Below, one piece after another: positions 37,497-46,116 of a stretch of 64,000 nt of DNA (positions within the stretch are counted from its first letter, which is position 1; every line of letters begins with the position of its first letter). Below the pieces are notes generated by a model that saw only the letters and a program-made list of their open reading frames with translations, ran no database searches and was not told where the DNA came from. The translations under genes and the position numbers were made by a program. The stretch is from Blastococcus colisei (GTDB taxonomy: Bacteria; Actinomycetota; Actinomycetes; Mycobacteriales; Geodermatophilaceae): positions 2,852,001 to 2,916,000 of the forward strand of contig NZ_VFQE01000001.1 in the NCBI RefSeq assembly GCF_006717095.1, written 5' to 3'.

Positions 37497-38582
37497 TCAG
37501 CCGCCTGCGACCGGCGGGGACCCGTGCCGCACCCAGACCTCGTGCGCGGCGGCCGACATCGCCGCGGCCAGTGGGACGAACAGGAGAGCACCGGCGATGC
37601 CCCAGAGCAGACCTCCGGCGGTCACGGCCACCAGCACCATCGCCGCGTTGAGCGGCAGCCGGTTCTTCATGACATAGGGCTCGATCACGTCGTTGCCCAC
37701 CTGCTGCACGACGACGACCAGTGCGAGCACGAGGGCCGCCGTGCCGAGGCCGCCCGATCCGTAGGCGACGACGACCGCAAGTGCTCCGGCGACGAAGGCG
37801 CCGATCGTGGGGATGTAGGACGCCAGGAACTGCAGGGCGGCCAGGACGAGCGCCAGCGGGACGCCGAGCAGGAGCAGTCCGACGCCGATGCCGACCGCGT
37901 CGAACACCGCGACGATGGTCAGGCCGCGGACGTATCCCCCGACGGTCGTCCACGCGGCCCGCCCTGCGGCGTCGACGTCCTCGCGGACGCGACCGCCGAA
38001 CTTGCCGAGCAGCCACGTCCACATGCCCGGGCCGCTGGTCAGGAAGAGGAAAGCGAGCGCGAAGGTCAGGAAGATGCCGATGAGCACCTCGGCGGCCGTC
38101 TGGGCCGGTCCGAGGAAATCGCCGGCGCTGGTACCGCCGCCGGACGAGCCGCCCTGCGAAGTGCCCGAGCCTCCGCCGGACGAGGAGCCGGCGCCCGGCA
38201 ACTGGATGCCGAACCGTTGTGACAGGTCGGAGGCAACACTCTGGAACTGGTCGCGCAGCTGGGGTAGCTGATCGGCGATCCGCGCACCCAGTCCGACGGT
38301 GGCACCGACGAGAGCGGCCAGCAGCAGCAGGACGGCGCCACCCGCGGCGACCCAGCGCGGCACGCCCCTCCCGTGGGCCCACCCCACGAGCGGTGCGGCC
38401 ACCCCGGCCAGCAGCAGCGCGACGGCCACGGTGACCAGCAGGAGGGTCAGCTTGACGGCGAGTCCCGCGAGCAGCCAGACCAGGACCGCCAGCAGGAGCA
38501 GCCGGCCCCCGATGGCCGCGGTGCGGACCAGCCACACGGGAGCCGGCTCGCGGCCTCGATCAGGCGCAGTTTCCGATGCCAT
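37497..38582 (-). CDS. AI-2E family transporter (PerM-like)
   Basis: 361 residues, about eight membrane helices. The two early helices (LLLLAVLVWLLAGLAV and TLLLVTVAVALLLAGV), the extracytoplasmic loop with LPQLRDQFQSVASDL and a Ser/Gly insertion (about 130-155), and the C-terminal FLASYIPTIGAFVAGALAV and NDVIEPYVMKNRLPLNA motifs fit the family. Transport substrate cannot be assigned; the family name does not imply autoinducer export here. Confidence 0.88.
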   Translation of the reverse strand: MASETAPDRGREPAPVWLVRTAAIGGRLLLLAVLVWLLAGLAVKLTLLLVTVAVALLLAGVAAPLVGWAHGRGVPRWVAAGGAVLLLLAALVGATVGLGARIADQLPQLRDQFQSVASDLSQRFGIQLPGAGSSSGGGSGTSQGGSSGGGTSAGDFLGPAQTAAEVLIGIFLTFALAFLFLTSGPGMWTWLLGKFGGRVREDVDAAGRAAWTTVGGYVRGLTIVAVFDAVGIGVGLLLLGVPLALVLAALQFLASYIPTIGAFVAGALAVVVAYGSGGLGTAALVLALVVVVQQVGNDVIEPYVMKNRLPLNAAMVLVAVTAGGLLWGIAGALLFVPLAAAMSAAAHEVWVRHGSPPVAGG

Positions 38583-38652
38583 CCGTCAGGTGTTGTCCCG
38601 GCGATCCGGATTGACACATCCACGGCGATGTCCCGACCACAGGCGACCGGCG

Positions 38653-41394
38653 TCAGTGGGCGGCGGCGTCCCAGCTGGCGCCGAAGCCGACCGACACCTC
38701 CAGGGCGACCGACAGCTCGGCAGCACCGGCCATCTCGCGGCGCACCAGGTCCTCGAGCTTCTCCCGCTCCCCCGCGGCGACCTCGAGCACGAGCTCGTCG
38801 TGCACCTGCAGCAGCATCCGGGAGTTCAGCCCCTCGGCGGCGATCGCCTTCTCCACGTTGAGCATGGCCACCTTGATGACGTCGGCGGCCGAGCCCTGGA
38901 TCGGAGCGTTGAGCGCCATCCGCTCGGCCATCTCGCGCCGCTGTCGGTTGTCGCTGGTGAGGTCGGGCAGGTAGCGACGCCGGCCGAGCGTGGTCTCGGT
39001 GTACCCGGTCAGCCGGGCTTCCTCGACGACCGTGTCGAGGTAGTCGCGGATGCCGCCGAAGCGCTCGAAGTAGGCGTGCATCTGGCCACGCGCCTCCTCG
39101 GGCGTGATGCGCAACTGCTGGGAGAGGCCGTACGCCGACAGCCCGTAGGCCAGGCCGTAGCTCATCGCCTTGATCCGGCGGCGCATCTCCGGGTCGACGT
39201 CCTCGATCGGGATGTCGAACGCCCGCGAGGCGACGAAGGAGTGCAGGTCCTCCCCCGACGTGAACGCCTCGATGAGCCCCTCGTCGCCGGAGAGGTGGGC
39301 CATGATCCGCATCTCGATCTGGCTGTAGTCCGCCGTCATCAAGGACTCGTAGCCCTGACCGACGACGAAGGCCTGCCGGATCCGGCGGCCCTCGGCGGTG
39401 CGGATCGGGATGTTCTGCAGGTTCGGGTCGGTCGAGGAGAGCCGGCCGGTCGCCGCGATCGTCTGCTGGAACGTCGTGTGGATGCGGCCGGCGTCGTCGA
39501 CCATCGGGATGAGCCCGTCGATGACGGTGCGCAGGCGGGTGACGTCGCGGTGCCGGAGCAGGTGCTCGAGGAACGGGTGCCCGGTCGAGGCCAGGAGCGA
39601 GGTCAGCGCCTCGGCGTCGGTCGTGTACCCGGTCTTGTTCTTCTTCGTCTTGGGCAGGCCGAGCTCGTCGAAGAGCACCGCCTGCAGCTGCTTGGGCGAG
39701 CCGAGGTTGACCTCCCGGCCGATGACGGCGTAGCACTCGGCCGCCGCGGCGGCGACACCGTCGGCGAACTCCTTCTGCAGCTCGTGCAGGAAGTCCAGGT
39801 CGGCGGCGATGCCGCGGTACTCCATCGCCCCGAGAACCCGCGTCAGCGGCAGCTCGATGCCGCCGAGGAGGTGGTCCCCGCCACGCTGGCCCAGCACCGT
39901 CTCCAGGGCGTCGGAGAGGTCGTTGACGGCGACGGCCTTGAGGACGTCGGCGTGCGCGGCCTCGCGGGCGACGTCGTCCTCGCTCGGGCCGAGACCGTCG
40001 AGGGTGAGCTGGCCCTCGGGCTCGGCGGCGTCCTTGAGCTCGCGCCGCAGGTAGCGGACGGCGAGGTCGCCGAGGTCGAAGGACCGCTGGCCGGGCAGCG
40101 CCAGGTAGGCGGCCAGCGCGGTGTCGCTGATGAGCCCGTCGAGCTCCCAGCCACGGGCCCAGATCGCCAGCAGCGGGCCCTTGACCTCGTGCACGGCCTT
40201 GAGGGCGGACGGGTCGGCCAGCCACGCGGCCAGCGCCTGCTCGTCGGCGGCGTCGAGGTCGGGGCCGACGTCGACGAACGTGGCGTGGTCGTTGCCCGCG
40301 GCGAGCGCCAGGCCGGTCAGCTCCCCGGCCCCCCGGCCCCAGGTGCCGCGGAAGATGACACCGGTCCGGCCGCTGCGCGCGTTGGCGTCGAGCCACTCCC
40401 CCAGCCCACCGGCGGGGACCTCGTCCTCGACGACGTCGAAGCCGCCCTCCACCTCGGGCTCCGCGCTGGTGAGCGTGGCGAAGAGCCGGTCGCGCAGCAC
40501 CCGGAACTGCAGGTTGTCGAAGAGGGTGTGCACCTCGTTGCGGTCCCACGGCTGGACGGCCAGGTCGGCGGGGCCGAGGTCGAGCGGGACGGCGCGGTCG
40601 AGCTCGGTGAGCCGGCGGTTCTGCAGCACCGACGACAGGTGCTCGCGCAGCTTCTCGCCGACCTTGCCCTTGACCGTGTCCACCTGGTCGACCAGAGCGC
40701 CGAGCGAGCCGTACTCCCGCACCCACTTGGCCGCCGTCTTCTCCCCCACGCTGGGGATGCTCGGCAGATTGTCGCTCGGGTCGCCGCGCAGCGCCGCGAA
40801 GTCGGGGTACTGGGCCGGACTGAGGCCGTACTTCGTCTCGACCTCGTCCGGCGTGAAGCGCGTCATGTCCGAGACGCCCTTGCGGGGGTAGAGGACGGTG
40901 ACGTGCTCGTTGACCAGCTGGAGGGCGTCGCGGTCGCCGGTCGCGATGAGCACGTCCATGCCCCGCTCGACGGCCTGGACCGTCAGCGTGGCGATGACGT
41001 CGTCGGCCTCGTAGCCCTCAGCGGTGATCACCGGGACGTGCAGCGCGGCGAGGACCTCCTGCACGAGGCTCACCTGGCCCCGGAAGTCGGTCGGGCTCTC
41101 GGACCTGTTGGCCTTGTACTCGGCGAAGATCTCGCTGCGGAACGTCTTGCGGCCCACGTCGAAGGCGACGGCGAGGTGCGTCGGCTTCTCGTCGCGCAGG
41201 ATGTTGATCAGCATGGACGTGAAGCCGTAGACGGCGTTGGTCGGCTGGCCCGTGGTCGTGGAGAAGTTCTCGACCGGCAGCGCGAAGAAGGCGCGGTAGG
41301 CCAGCGAGTGACCGTCGAGGAGCAGCAACCGCGGCCTGTCCCCCGGGGCGGAGGAGGCGGCGGACGAGGCGAGGGTGGAGCTGGGCGCGGACAT
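38653..41394 (-). CDS. polA: DNA polymerase I
   Basis: 913 residues. N-terminal 5'-3' exonuclease (about 20-310) with LLLDGHSLAYRAFFAL and TGDRDALQLV; a central 3'-5' exonuclease-like domain (about 325-510) whose first strand VIFRGTWGRG lacks the catalytic D-x-E pair, so proofreading is probably absent, as in other actinobacteria; and the polymerase domain with motif A MTADYSQIEMR and motif C QVHDELVLEV (His-Asp-Glu at about 865-867). Functions in Okazaki fragment processing and repair. Confidence 0.96.
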   Translation of the reverse strand: MSAPSSTLASSAASSAPGDRPRLLLLDGHSLAYRAFFALPVENFSTTTGQPTNAVYGFTSMLINILRDEKPTHLAVAFDVGRKTFRSEIFAEYKANRSESPTDFRGQVSLVQEVLAALHVPVITAEGYEADDVIATLTVQAVERGMDVLIATGDRDALQLVNEHVTVLYPRKGVSDMTRFTPDEVETKYGLSPAQYPDFAALRGDPSDNLPSIPSVGEKTAAKWVREYGSLGALVDQVDTVKGKVGEKLREHLSSVLQNRRLTELDRAVPLDLGPADLAVQPWDRNEVHTLFDNLQFRVLRDRLFATLTSAEPEVEGGFDVVEDEVPAGGLGEWLDANARSGRTGVIFRGTWGRGAGELTGLALAAGNDHATFVDVGPDLDAADEQALAAWLADPSALKAVHEVKGPLLAIWARGWELDGLISDTALAAYLALPGQRSFDLGDLAVRYLRRELKDAAEPEGQLTLDGLGPSEDDVAREAAHADVLKAVAVNDLSDALETVLGQRGGDHLLGGIELPLTRVLGAMEYRGIAADLDFLHELQKEFADGVAAAAAECYAVIGREVNLGSPKQLQAVLFDELGLPKTKKNKTGYTTDAEALTSLLASTGHPFLEHLLRHRDVTRLRTVIDGLIPMVDDAGRIHTTFQQTIAATGRLSSTDPNLQNIPIRTAEGRRIRQAFVVGQGYESLMTADYSQIEMRIMAHLSGDEGLIEAFTSGEDLHSFVASRAFDIPIEDVDPEMRRRIKAMSYGLAYGLSAYGLSQQLRITPEEARGQMHAYFERFGGIRDYLDTVVEEARLTGYTETTLGRRRYLPDLTSDNRQRREMAERMALNAPIQGSAADVIKVAMLNVEKAIAAEGLNSRMLLQVHDELVLEVAAGEREKLEDLVRREMAGAAELSVALEVSVGFGASWDAAAH

Positions 41395-41492
41395 CGGGTC
41401 CGATCCTAGTAAGAGGACCCCCCTGCCCCCCCGGCCCTCGCAGGCTCGGGTCGGGTCCCTGCAGCGGGGCCAGACGTCGATACCGTGCCCGC

Positions 41493-41897
41493 GTGACCAC
41501 CCCGCCGCCCGACTGGGTGCCGACCGACCGCTGCAGCCCGCTCGACGACAAGCTGGGCATCCAGATCATCGACTTCGACCCGGACCGGCTCGTCGCGACG
41601 ATGCCGGTGAAGGGCAACGAGCAGCCGTTCGGTCTGCTCCACGGTGGTGCCACGTGCTCGCTCGTGGAGACGATCGGCTCGTGGGCGGCGACGCTCGGGG
41701 CGGGTCCCGACCGCAAGCCGGTCGGCATCGAGTTGAACGCGACCTACGTGAGAGCGGCGACGTCCGGCGTCGTCACGGCGGTCTGCACGCCCGTGCGCCG
41801 CGGGCGGACCCTCGCGACCTTCCTCATCGAGGTCACCGACGAGGCGGGCAGCACCACCGCCAGCGCACGGCTGACCTGCATGCTCGTTCCCGCCTGA
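41493..41897 (+). CDS. PaaI-type hotdog thioesterase
   Basis: 134 residues from GTG. The hotdog signature is FGLLHGGATCSLVETIGSWAA, with the conserved HGG and the downstream acidic residue in VETIG. Members hydrolyse aryl- or acyl-CoA thioesters; the closest pattern is the 1,4-dihydroxy-2-naphthoyl-CoA/phenylacetyl-CoA group, but substrate is not decidable. Divergent from polA, as in several actinobacteria. Confidence 0.88.
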   Translation: MTTPPPDWVPTDRCSPLDDKLGIQIIDFDPDRLVATMPVKGNEQPFGLLHGGATCSLVETIGSWAATLGAGPDRKPVGIELNATYVRAATSGVVTAVCTPVRRGRTLATFLIEVTDEAGSTTASARLTCMLVPA

Positions 41898-41911
41898 GCG
41901 GGCTCAGGCGG
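41890..41911. terminator. Bidirectional hairpin containing both stop codons
   Basis: CCGCCTGAGC (41890-41899) pairs perfectly with GCTCAGGCGG (41902-41911) around GG. The left arm holds the TGA of the thioesterase (41895-41897) and the right arm holds the reverse-strand TGA of the GNAT gene (41904-41906). Confidence 0.7.
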
Positions 41912-42533
41912 ACAGGCTCCGGGTGACCGGACGCCGGCGTGCCGCCGACGTGCGACGCGGACCCGGCACCGGATAGCCGCCACGCTGCCAGGACGTGAGG
42001 GAGCGGGTCAGCGACTCCACGGTGACGATCCGCCGGGTGGTCAGCGGCGCGAAGCCCATGCGGGCGAGGAACCGCTGCCGCTCGGCCTCGTGCCCGCCGG
42101 CGGCGGCGACCACGTGCGCCGCACCGTTCTCCTGCGCGTACGCCGTGGCCGCGGCGAGGAGGACGGCACCGGTCCCGCGACGGCGGTGGTCACGGTGGAC
42201 GACGAACGTGTCCACGGTGACCTGCGGACTGCCCAGCACGAGGGACAGCGGGTCGACACCCACGACGGCGAGGCCGACGGCGGCCACCTCCCCGGTCGCT
42301 GCCCCGTCGGCCGCGTAGGGGCCGGGGAGGACGGCCAGGACGACCCGGTGCCCCGGATCCTCGAGCAGGCGGCGGAACCCGGAGGCGGCGGCGTTCACCA
42401 ACGTGTGGCCGGTGAGCACGTCCTCGGCGTGCGCGTCGGCGCGGTGTTGGCGGACCAGCGCGAGCACGGCGGGCAGATCGGCAGGACGCGCTGTCCGCGC
42501 CACCACACGGGACCGCGAACCGGTTCGTGCCAC
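41904..42533 (-). CDS. GNAT-family N-acetyltransferase
   Basis: 209 residues from GTG. The acetyl-CoA binding motif VVHRDHRRRGTGAVLLAAATAYA and preceding strand VTVDTFVV are clear; the C-terminal part is basic (PRRTSAARRRPV). Target unknown. Transcribed away from the liv operon; the 189 nt between them are the divergent promoter region. Confidence 0.85.
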   Translation of the reverse strand: MARTGSRSRVVARTARPADLPAVLALVRQHRADAHAEDVLTGHTLVNAAASGFRRLLEDPGHRVVLAVLPGPYAADGAATGEVAAVGLAVVGVDPLSLVLGSPQVTVDTFVVHRDHRRRGTGAVLLAAATAYAQENGAAHVVAAAGGHEAERQRFLARMGFAPLTTRRIVTVESLTRSLTSWQRGGYPVPGPRRTSAARRRPVTRSLSA

Positions 42534-42722
42534 ACGAGCCTCCCCTGGCAGGTGCCCGAAGATTGCACCGTTGAGCAGCTTTCATCACGGCGGCGCGCCG
42601 GACGACCACGCTCGGTCACTGTCGCGGCGTGTCGCGGAAAGGTCACAGGTCAGCACGAAGGGACGGCTCCACGTCCCGTCTGGGTTACGGTCCCTCCGCA
42701 TATCCATCCGCCAGGAGGTCGA
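42534..42722. promoter_or_regulatory. Divergent region, GNAT gene / liv operon
   Basis: 189 nt. AGGAGG (42713-42718) is a perfect Shine-Dalgarno 4 nt before the livH GTG. TTACGGT near 42685-42691 could supply a -10 box, without a convincing -35. Two GTCAC words occur (near 42613 and 42640), the second as GTCACAGGTCAGC, but not with the 9-bp register of the MtrA-like sites. Confidence 0.35.
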
Positions 42723-44084
42723 GTGACGCACGCACCGGACCTTGCCAGCCGGCACGGTCGACGGAAAAGGCCCGCTACCGCGGCCCCCGCCGACCGGCCG
42801 GCCAGTCCGCCGTCCCACCGCTGGACCTTCCTGCGGCTGGTGCTGGTGGCTGTCTTCACCGCCGGCCTCGCCGCCTTCACGCCGGGCGTGGCCCATGCCG
42901 AGGTCGAGGGCGAGGGGGTCTCGGGAACGCTCCGGACGAGCGTCAGCGGTCCGATCGAGGGCGTCGAGATCCTCGTCGAGAGCGCCGACGGCGAGCGGAT
43001 CGACGAGGTGCAGACCGATGAGGACGGCCGGTGGGCGGTGGACGTCCCGGGCCCCGGCGAGTACGTGGTCACCGTCGACCCCGACGACCTGCCGGAGGGC
43101 GTGACCCTCAACGGGGCCGAGAGCCGCACCGTCACCGTCGATCCCGGGCGGAACCAGGGCGTGCTGATCGGGCTGAACGACGGCAGCCGCAACTCGGGTG
43201 GTGGGACCGTCCAGTGGATCCAGCTGCTGGTCGACGGCCTCCGGTTCGGCCTGCTCATCGCCATGGCGGCGGTCGGCCTGTCGCTCATCTTCGGGACCAC
43301 CGGGCTGGTGAATTTCGCCCACGGTGAGCTGGTCACCGTCGGTGCGATCGCGGCGTGGTTCATCAATGTCGAGGGCGGCGTGCCGTTCATCCCCGCCGCG
43401 CTGATGGCCCTCGTCATCGGCGCCGGCGTCGGTGCGCTGAACGAGTTGGGGCTCTGGCGACCGCTGCGCCGCCGCGGGACCGGGCTCATCGCGGCCCTGG
43501 TGGTCTCCATCGGCCTGTCGCTGCTGCTGCGCTACCTGTACCAGGTCATCTACGGCGGCCGCTCCAACGCCTTCGCGGCCTACCGGGGCCAGCGCGCCGT
43601 CGACTACGGCCCGTTCACGATGACGAACAAGGACCTCGCCTCGCTGGTCATCGCACTCGTGGTCCTGGTGCTGGTGGCCCTGATGCTGCAGCGCACGAAG
43701 ATCGGCAAGGCGATGCGCGCGGTCTCGGACAACCGCGACCTGGCGGCATCCTCGGGCATCGACGTCAACCGGGTGATCCTGTTCGTCTGGATGATGGGTG
43801 GCGCGCTCGCCGCTCTCGGCGGTGTCCTGCTCGGCCTCTCCGACGAGGTCCAGTGGGACATGGGTTTCCGGCTGCTGCTGCTCATGTTCGCCGGCGTGAC
43901 GCTGGGTGGCCTCGGCACGGCCTACGGCGCGCTCCTGGGCAGCATCGTGGTCGGCGTCTTCGTCCAGATGTCCACGCTCGTCATACCGAGCGACATGAAG
44001 TACGTCGGAGGGCTGCTGCTCTTGATCGTCATCCTCATCATCCGCCCCCAGGGCATCCTGGGCAGCCGGGCTCGGGTGGGCTGA
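42723..44084 (+). CDS. livH: Branched-chain amino-acid-type ABC permease LivH with N-terminal exported beta-sandwich domain
   Basis: 453 residues, much longer than the usual 290-310. Residues 164-453 are a standard LivH permease: LIFGTTGLVNFAHGELVTVG, LALVIGAG-type helices, the EAA-like loop KAMRAVSDNRDLAASSGID and the end IIRPQGILGSRARVG. In front lies a basic N-terminus, a hydrophobic helix (37-52) with a signal-peptidase-like AHA site near 57-60, and a beta-rich domain (about 60-153). That domain shows EGVEILVESADGERIDEVQTD, DGRWAVDVPGPGEYVVTV and TVTVDPG, the pattern of carboxypeptidase-regulatory/Cna-B-like folds. The extra domain should lie outside the cell. First gene of livHMGF. Confidence 0.92.
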   Translation: MTHAPDLASRHGRRKRPATAAPADRPASPPSHRWTFLRLVLVAVFTAGLAAFTPGVAHAEVEGEGVSGTLRTSVSGPIEGVEILVESADGERIDEVQTDEDGRWAVDVPGPGEYVVTVDPDDLPEGVTLNGAESRTVTVDPGRNQGVLIGLNDGSRNSGGGTVQWIQLLVDGLRFGLLIAMAAVGLSLIFGTTGLVNFAHGELVTVGAIAAWFINVEGGVPFIPAALMALVIGAGVGALNELGLWRPLRRRGTGLIAALVVSIGLSLLLRYLYQVIYGGRSNAFAAYRGQRAVDYGPFTMTNKDLASLVIALVVLVLVALMLQRTKIGKAMRAVSDNRDLAASSGIDVNRVILFVWMMGGALAALGGVLLGLSDEVQWDMGFRLLLLMFAGVTLGGLGTAYGALLGSIVVGVFVQMSTLVIPSDMKYVGGLLLLIVILIIRPQGILGSRARVG

Positions 44085-44087
44085 CGC

Positions 44088-45086
44088 ATGAGTGAACTGA
44101 TCGACGCGCTGGCCACCGCGCTGAAGGCCGGCATCGGCTTCCAGGCGATCCTCTTCGCGCTGCTGGCCATCGGGATCAACATCCAGTTCGGGTACACCGG
44201 GCTGCTGAACTTCGGCCAGATCGCGTTCGCCATGCTCGGCGGGTACGGAATCGCCATCTCGGTCGCGCAGTGGGGGCTCTCCTTCTGGTGGGGCGTCATC
44301 ATCGGCATCGCCGCGGCCGTGGTGCTCGCGCTGCTCCTGGGCCTGCCCACGCTGCGTCTCCGAGCCGACTACCTGGCGATCGCCACCATCGCCGCCGCGG
44401 AGGGCCTGCGCCTGACGTTCCGATCGGTGTCGGCCACGCCCGTGACAGGAGCCACCCGCGGCCTGACCGGGTTCAACGACGAGTTCGTCGCGCTGGCCCC
44501 CTGGGACACCACCGACCGCTTCCAGATCCTCGGCTCGACGTGGAGCGGAGCGGACCTGTGGGTCACCACGGTCGGCTGGGTCATCGTCGCGCTCTCGTGC
44601 CTCCTCGTGTGGTCCCTCGTGCGCAGTCCCTGGGGACGCGTGGTCAAGTCGATCCGCGAGGACGAGGACGCCGTGCGCTCGCTCGGCAAGAACGTCTACG
44701 TCTACAAGATGCAGTCCCTCGTGCTGGGCGGCGTGTTCGGTGCACTCGGCGGCATGATCTACGCGCTCGGAACCGCCTCGGCGACGCCGGACCAGTACCA
44801 GAACGCCAACACCTTCCTTGCCTACGCCGCGCTGATCCTCGGCGGCGCCGCGCGCGTCCTCGGTCCCGTGATCGGGGCGATCCTGCTGTACTTCATCATC
44901 CAGTTCGCCGACACCGGCCTGCGTACGCTGATCAGCAACGGCATCATCCCGGAGACCCTGCTCTCGGCGACCGACGTGGCCCAGATCCGGTTCGTGCTGA
45001 TCGGGCTCGGCCTGATGCTCCTGATGATCTTCCGCCCGCAGGGGATCTTCGGGGACCGACGAGAGGTGATGCTCGATGCCCGCTGA
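44088..45086 (+). CDS. livM: Branched-chain amino-acid-type ABC permease LivM
   Basis: 332 residues, ten or so membrane helices. Family landmarks are NIQFGYTGLLNFGQIAFAM near the start, the EAA-like RVVKSIREDEDAVRSLGKNVYVYK and the end MIFRPQGIFGDRREV. It starts 3 nt after livH and overlaps livG by 11 nt. A loop of about 40 residues around TRGLTGFNDEFVALAPWDTTDRF faces outward. Substrate specificity cannot be read. Confidence 0.93.
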   Translation: MSELIDALATALKAGIGFQAILFALLAIGINIQFGYTGLLNFGQIAFAMLGGYGIAISVAQWGLSFWWGVIIGIAAAVVLALLLGLPTLRLRADYLAIATIAAAEGLRLTFRSVSATPVTGATRGLTGFNDEFVALAPWDTTDRFQILGSTWSGADLWVTTVGWVIVALSCLLVWSLVRSPWGRVVKSIREDEDAVRSLGKNVYVYKMQSLVLGGVFGALGGMIYALGTASATPDQYQNANTFLAYAALILGGAARVLGPVIGAILLYFIIQFADTGLRTLISNGIIPETLLSATDVAQIRFVLIGLGLMLLMIFRPQGIFGDRREVMLDAR

Positions 45087-46116
45087 CCCGACACCGCACG
45101 GTGCCACGGCCTCCGGCGCGGGCGCGTCCGGCGCCGGTGCGTCCGCCGCCTGGAAGTCCGGTGACACGCCCCAGCGGCTCGCCCAGATCGCGCTGCGCGA
45201 CCTCCCGTGGGAGATCGGCGTCGCGAAGCCCGACCCGGCGATCGTCGTCGACGGCGTCAGCCGGACCTTCGGTGGCCTCACGGCCGTCGCGGTGGACCAC
45301 CTGGAGATCCAGCGCGGCGGGATCACCGGGCTGATCGGACCCAACGGCGCAGGCAAGACCACGCTGTTCAACCTGCTGACCGGCTTCGACCAGCCCGACA
45401 CCGGGACCTGGTCGTTCAACGGCAAGTCGCTGGGGAAGCTCGCGCCGCACAAGGTGGCCCGGCTCGGCGTCGTCCGCACCTTCCAGCTCACCAAGGCGCT
45501 CTCCCGGCTCACCGTGCTGCAGAACATGCTCCTCGGCGCCCAGGACCAGAAGGGCGAGGGCTTCTTCCGAGCGCTGGTACCCGGCATCTGGCGGGCCCAG
45601 GAGCGGGAGAACACCGAGAAGGCGATGGAACTGCTCCGGCGGTTCAAGCTCGACGCCAAGAAGGACGACTTCGCCGGCACCCTCTCCGGCGGCCAGCGCA
45701 AGCTGCTCGAGATGGCCCGCGCCCTCATGAGCGACCCCGAGGTCGTCATGCTCGACGAGCCGATGGCCGGGGTGAACCCCGCGCTCACCCAGAGCCTGCT
45801 CGGCCACGTCAAGGACCTGCGCGAGCAGGGCATGACGGTGATCTTCGTCGAGCACGACATGGACGTCGTCCGCGACATCAGCGACTGGGTCGTGGTGATG
45901 GCCGCCGGCAAGGTCATCGCCGAAGGCCCGCCGGAGTCCATCAGCCAGAACCAGGCCGTCGTCGACGCCTACCTCGGCGCGCACCACGACGCCCCCCTCA
46001 CCGTCGAGGAGGAGGACCAGGTGCTGGCCGAGGCCGAGCAGTCGATCGCCCGGAGCGAGGGTCACGCCGACGTCCTCGACTCCGACCGGGCCACGCGAGG
46101 AGACACCAAGCGATGA
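45076..46116 (+). CDS. livG: ABC transporter ATPase LivG
   Basis: 346 residues. Walker A GPNGAGKTT at about 88-96, signature LSGGQRKLLEMARALM, Walker B VVMLDEPMAGVNP, and a switch His in FVEHDMDVV. The first 50 residues are an Ala/Gly/Ser-rich extension followed by RDLPWEIGVAKPDP, and the last 45 form an acidic tail; both exceed the family length of about 255. ATG 45076 is inside the livM 3' end. Confidence 0.93.
   Translation: MPADPTPHGATASGAGASGAGASAAWKSGDTPQRLAQIALRDLPWEIGVAKPDPAIVVDGVSRTFGGLTAVAVDHLEIQRGGITGLIGPNGAGKTTLFNLLTGFDQPDTGTWSFNGKSLGKLAPHKVARLGVVRTFQLTKALSRLTVLQNMLLGAQDQKGEGFFRALVPGIWRAQERENTEKAMELLRRFKLDAKKDDFAGTLSGGQRKLLEMARALMSDPEVVMLDEPMAGVNPALTQSLLGHVKDLREQGMTVIFVEHDMDVVRDISDWVVVMAAGKVIAEGPPESISQNQAVVDAYLGAHHDAPLTVEEEDQVLAEAEQSIARSEGHADVLDSDRATRGDTKR

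Noticed and set aside
38653-41394. Active proofreading domain in PolA
   Set aside because: The expected D-x-E of the first exonuclease motif is not present, so only the fold is retained.
42585-45941. 1118-codon minus-strand open frame opposite livHMG
   Set aside because: Antisense of three clear transporter genes; low-complexity His/Asp/Gln/Arg sequence typical of GC-rich shadows.
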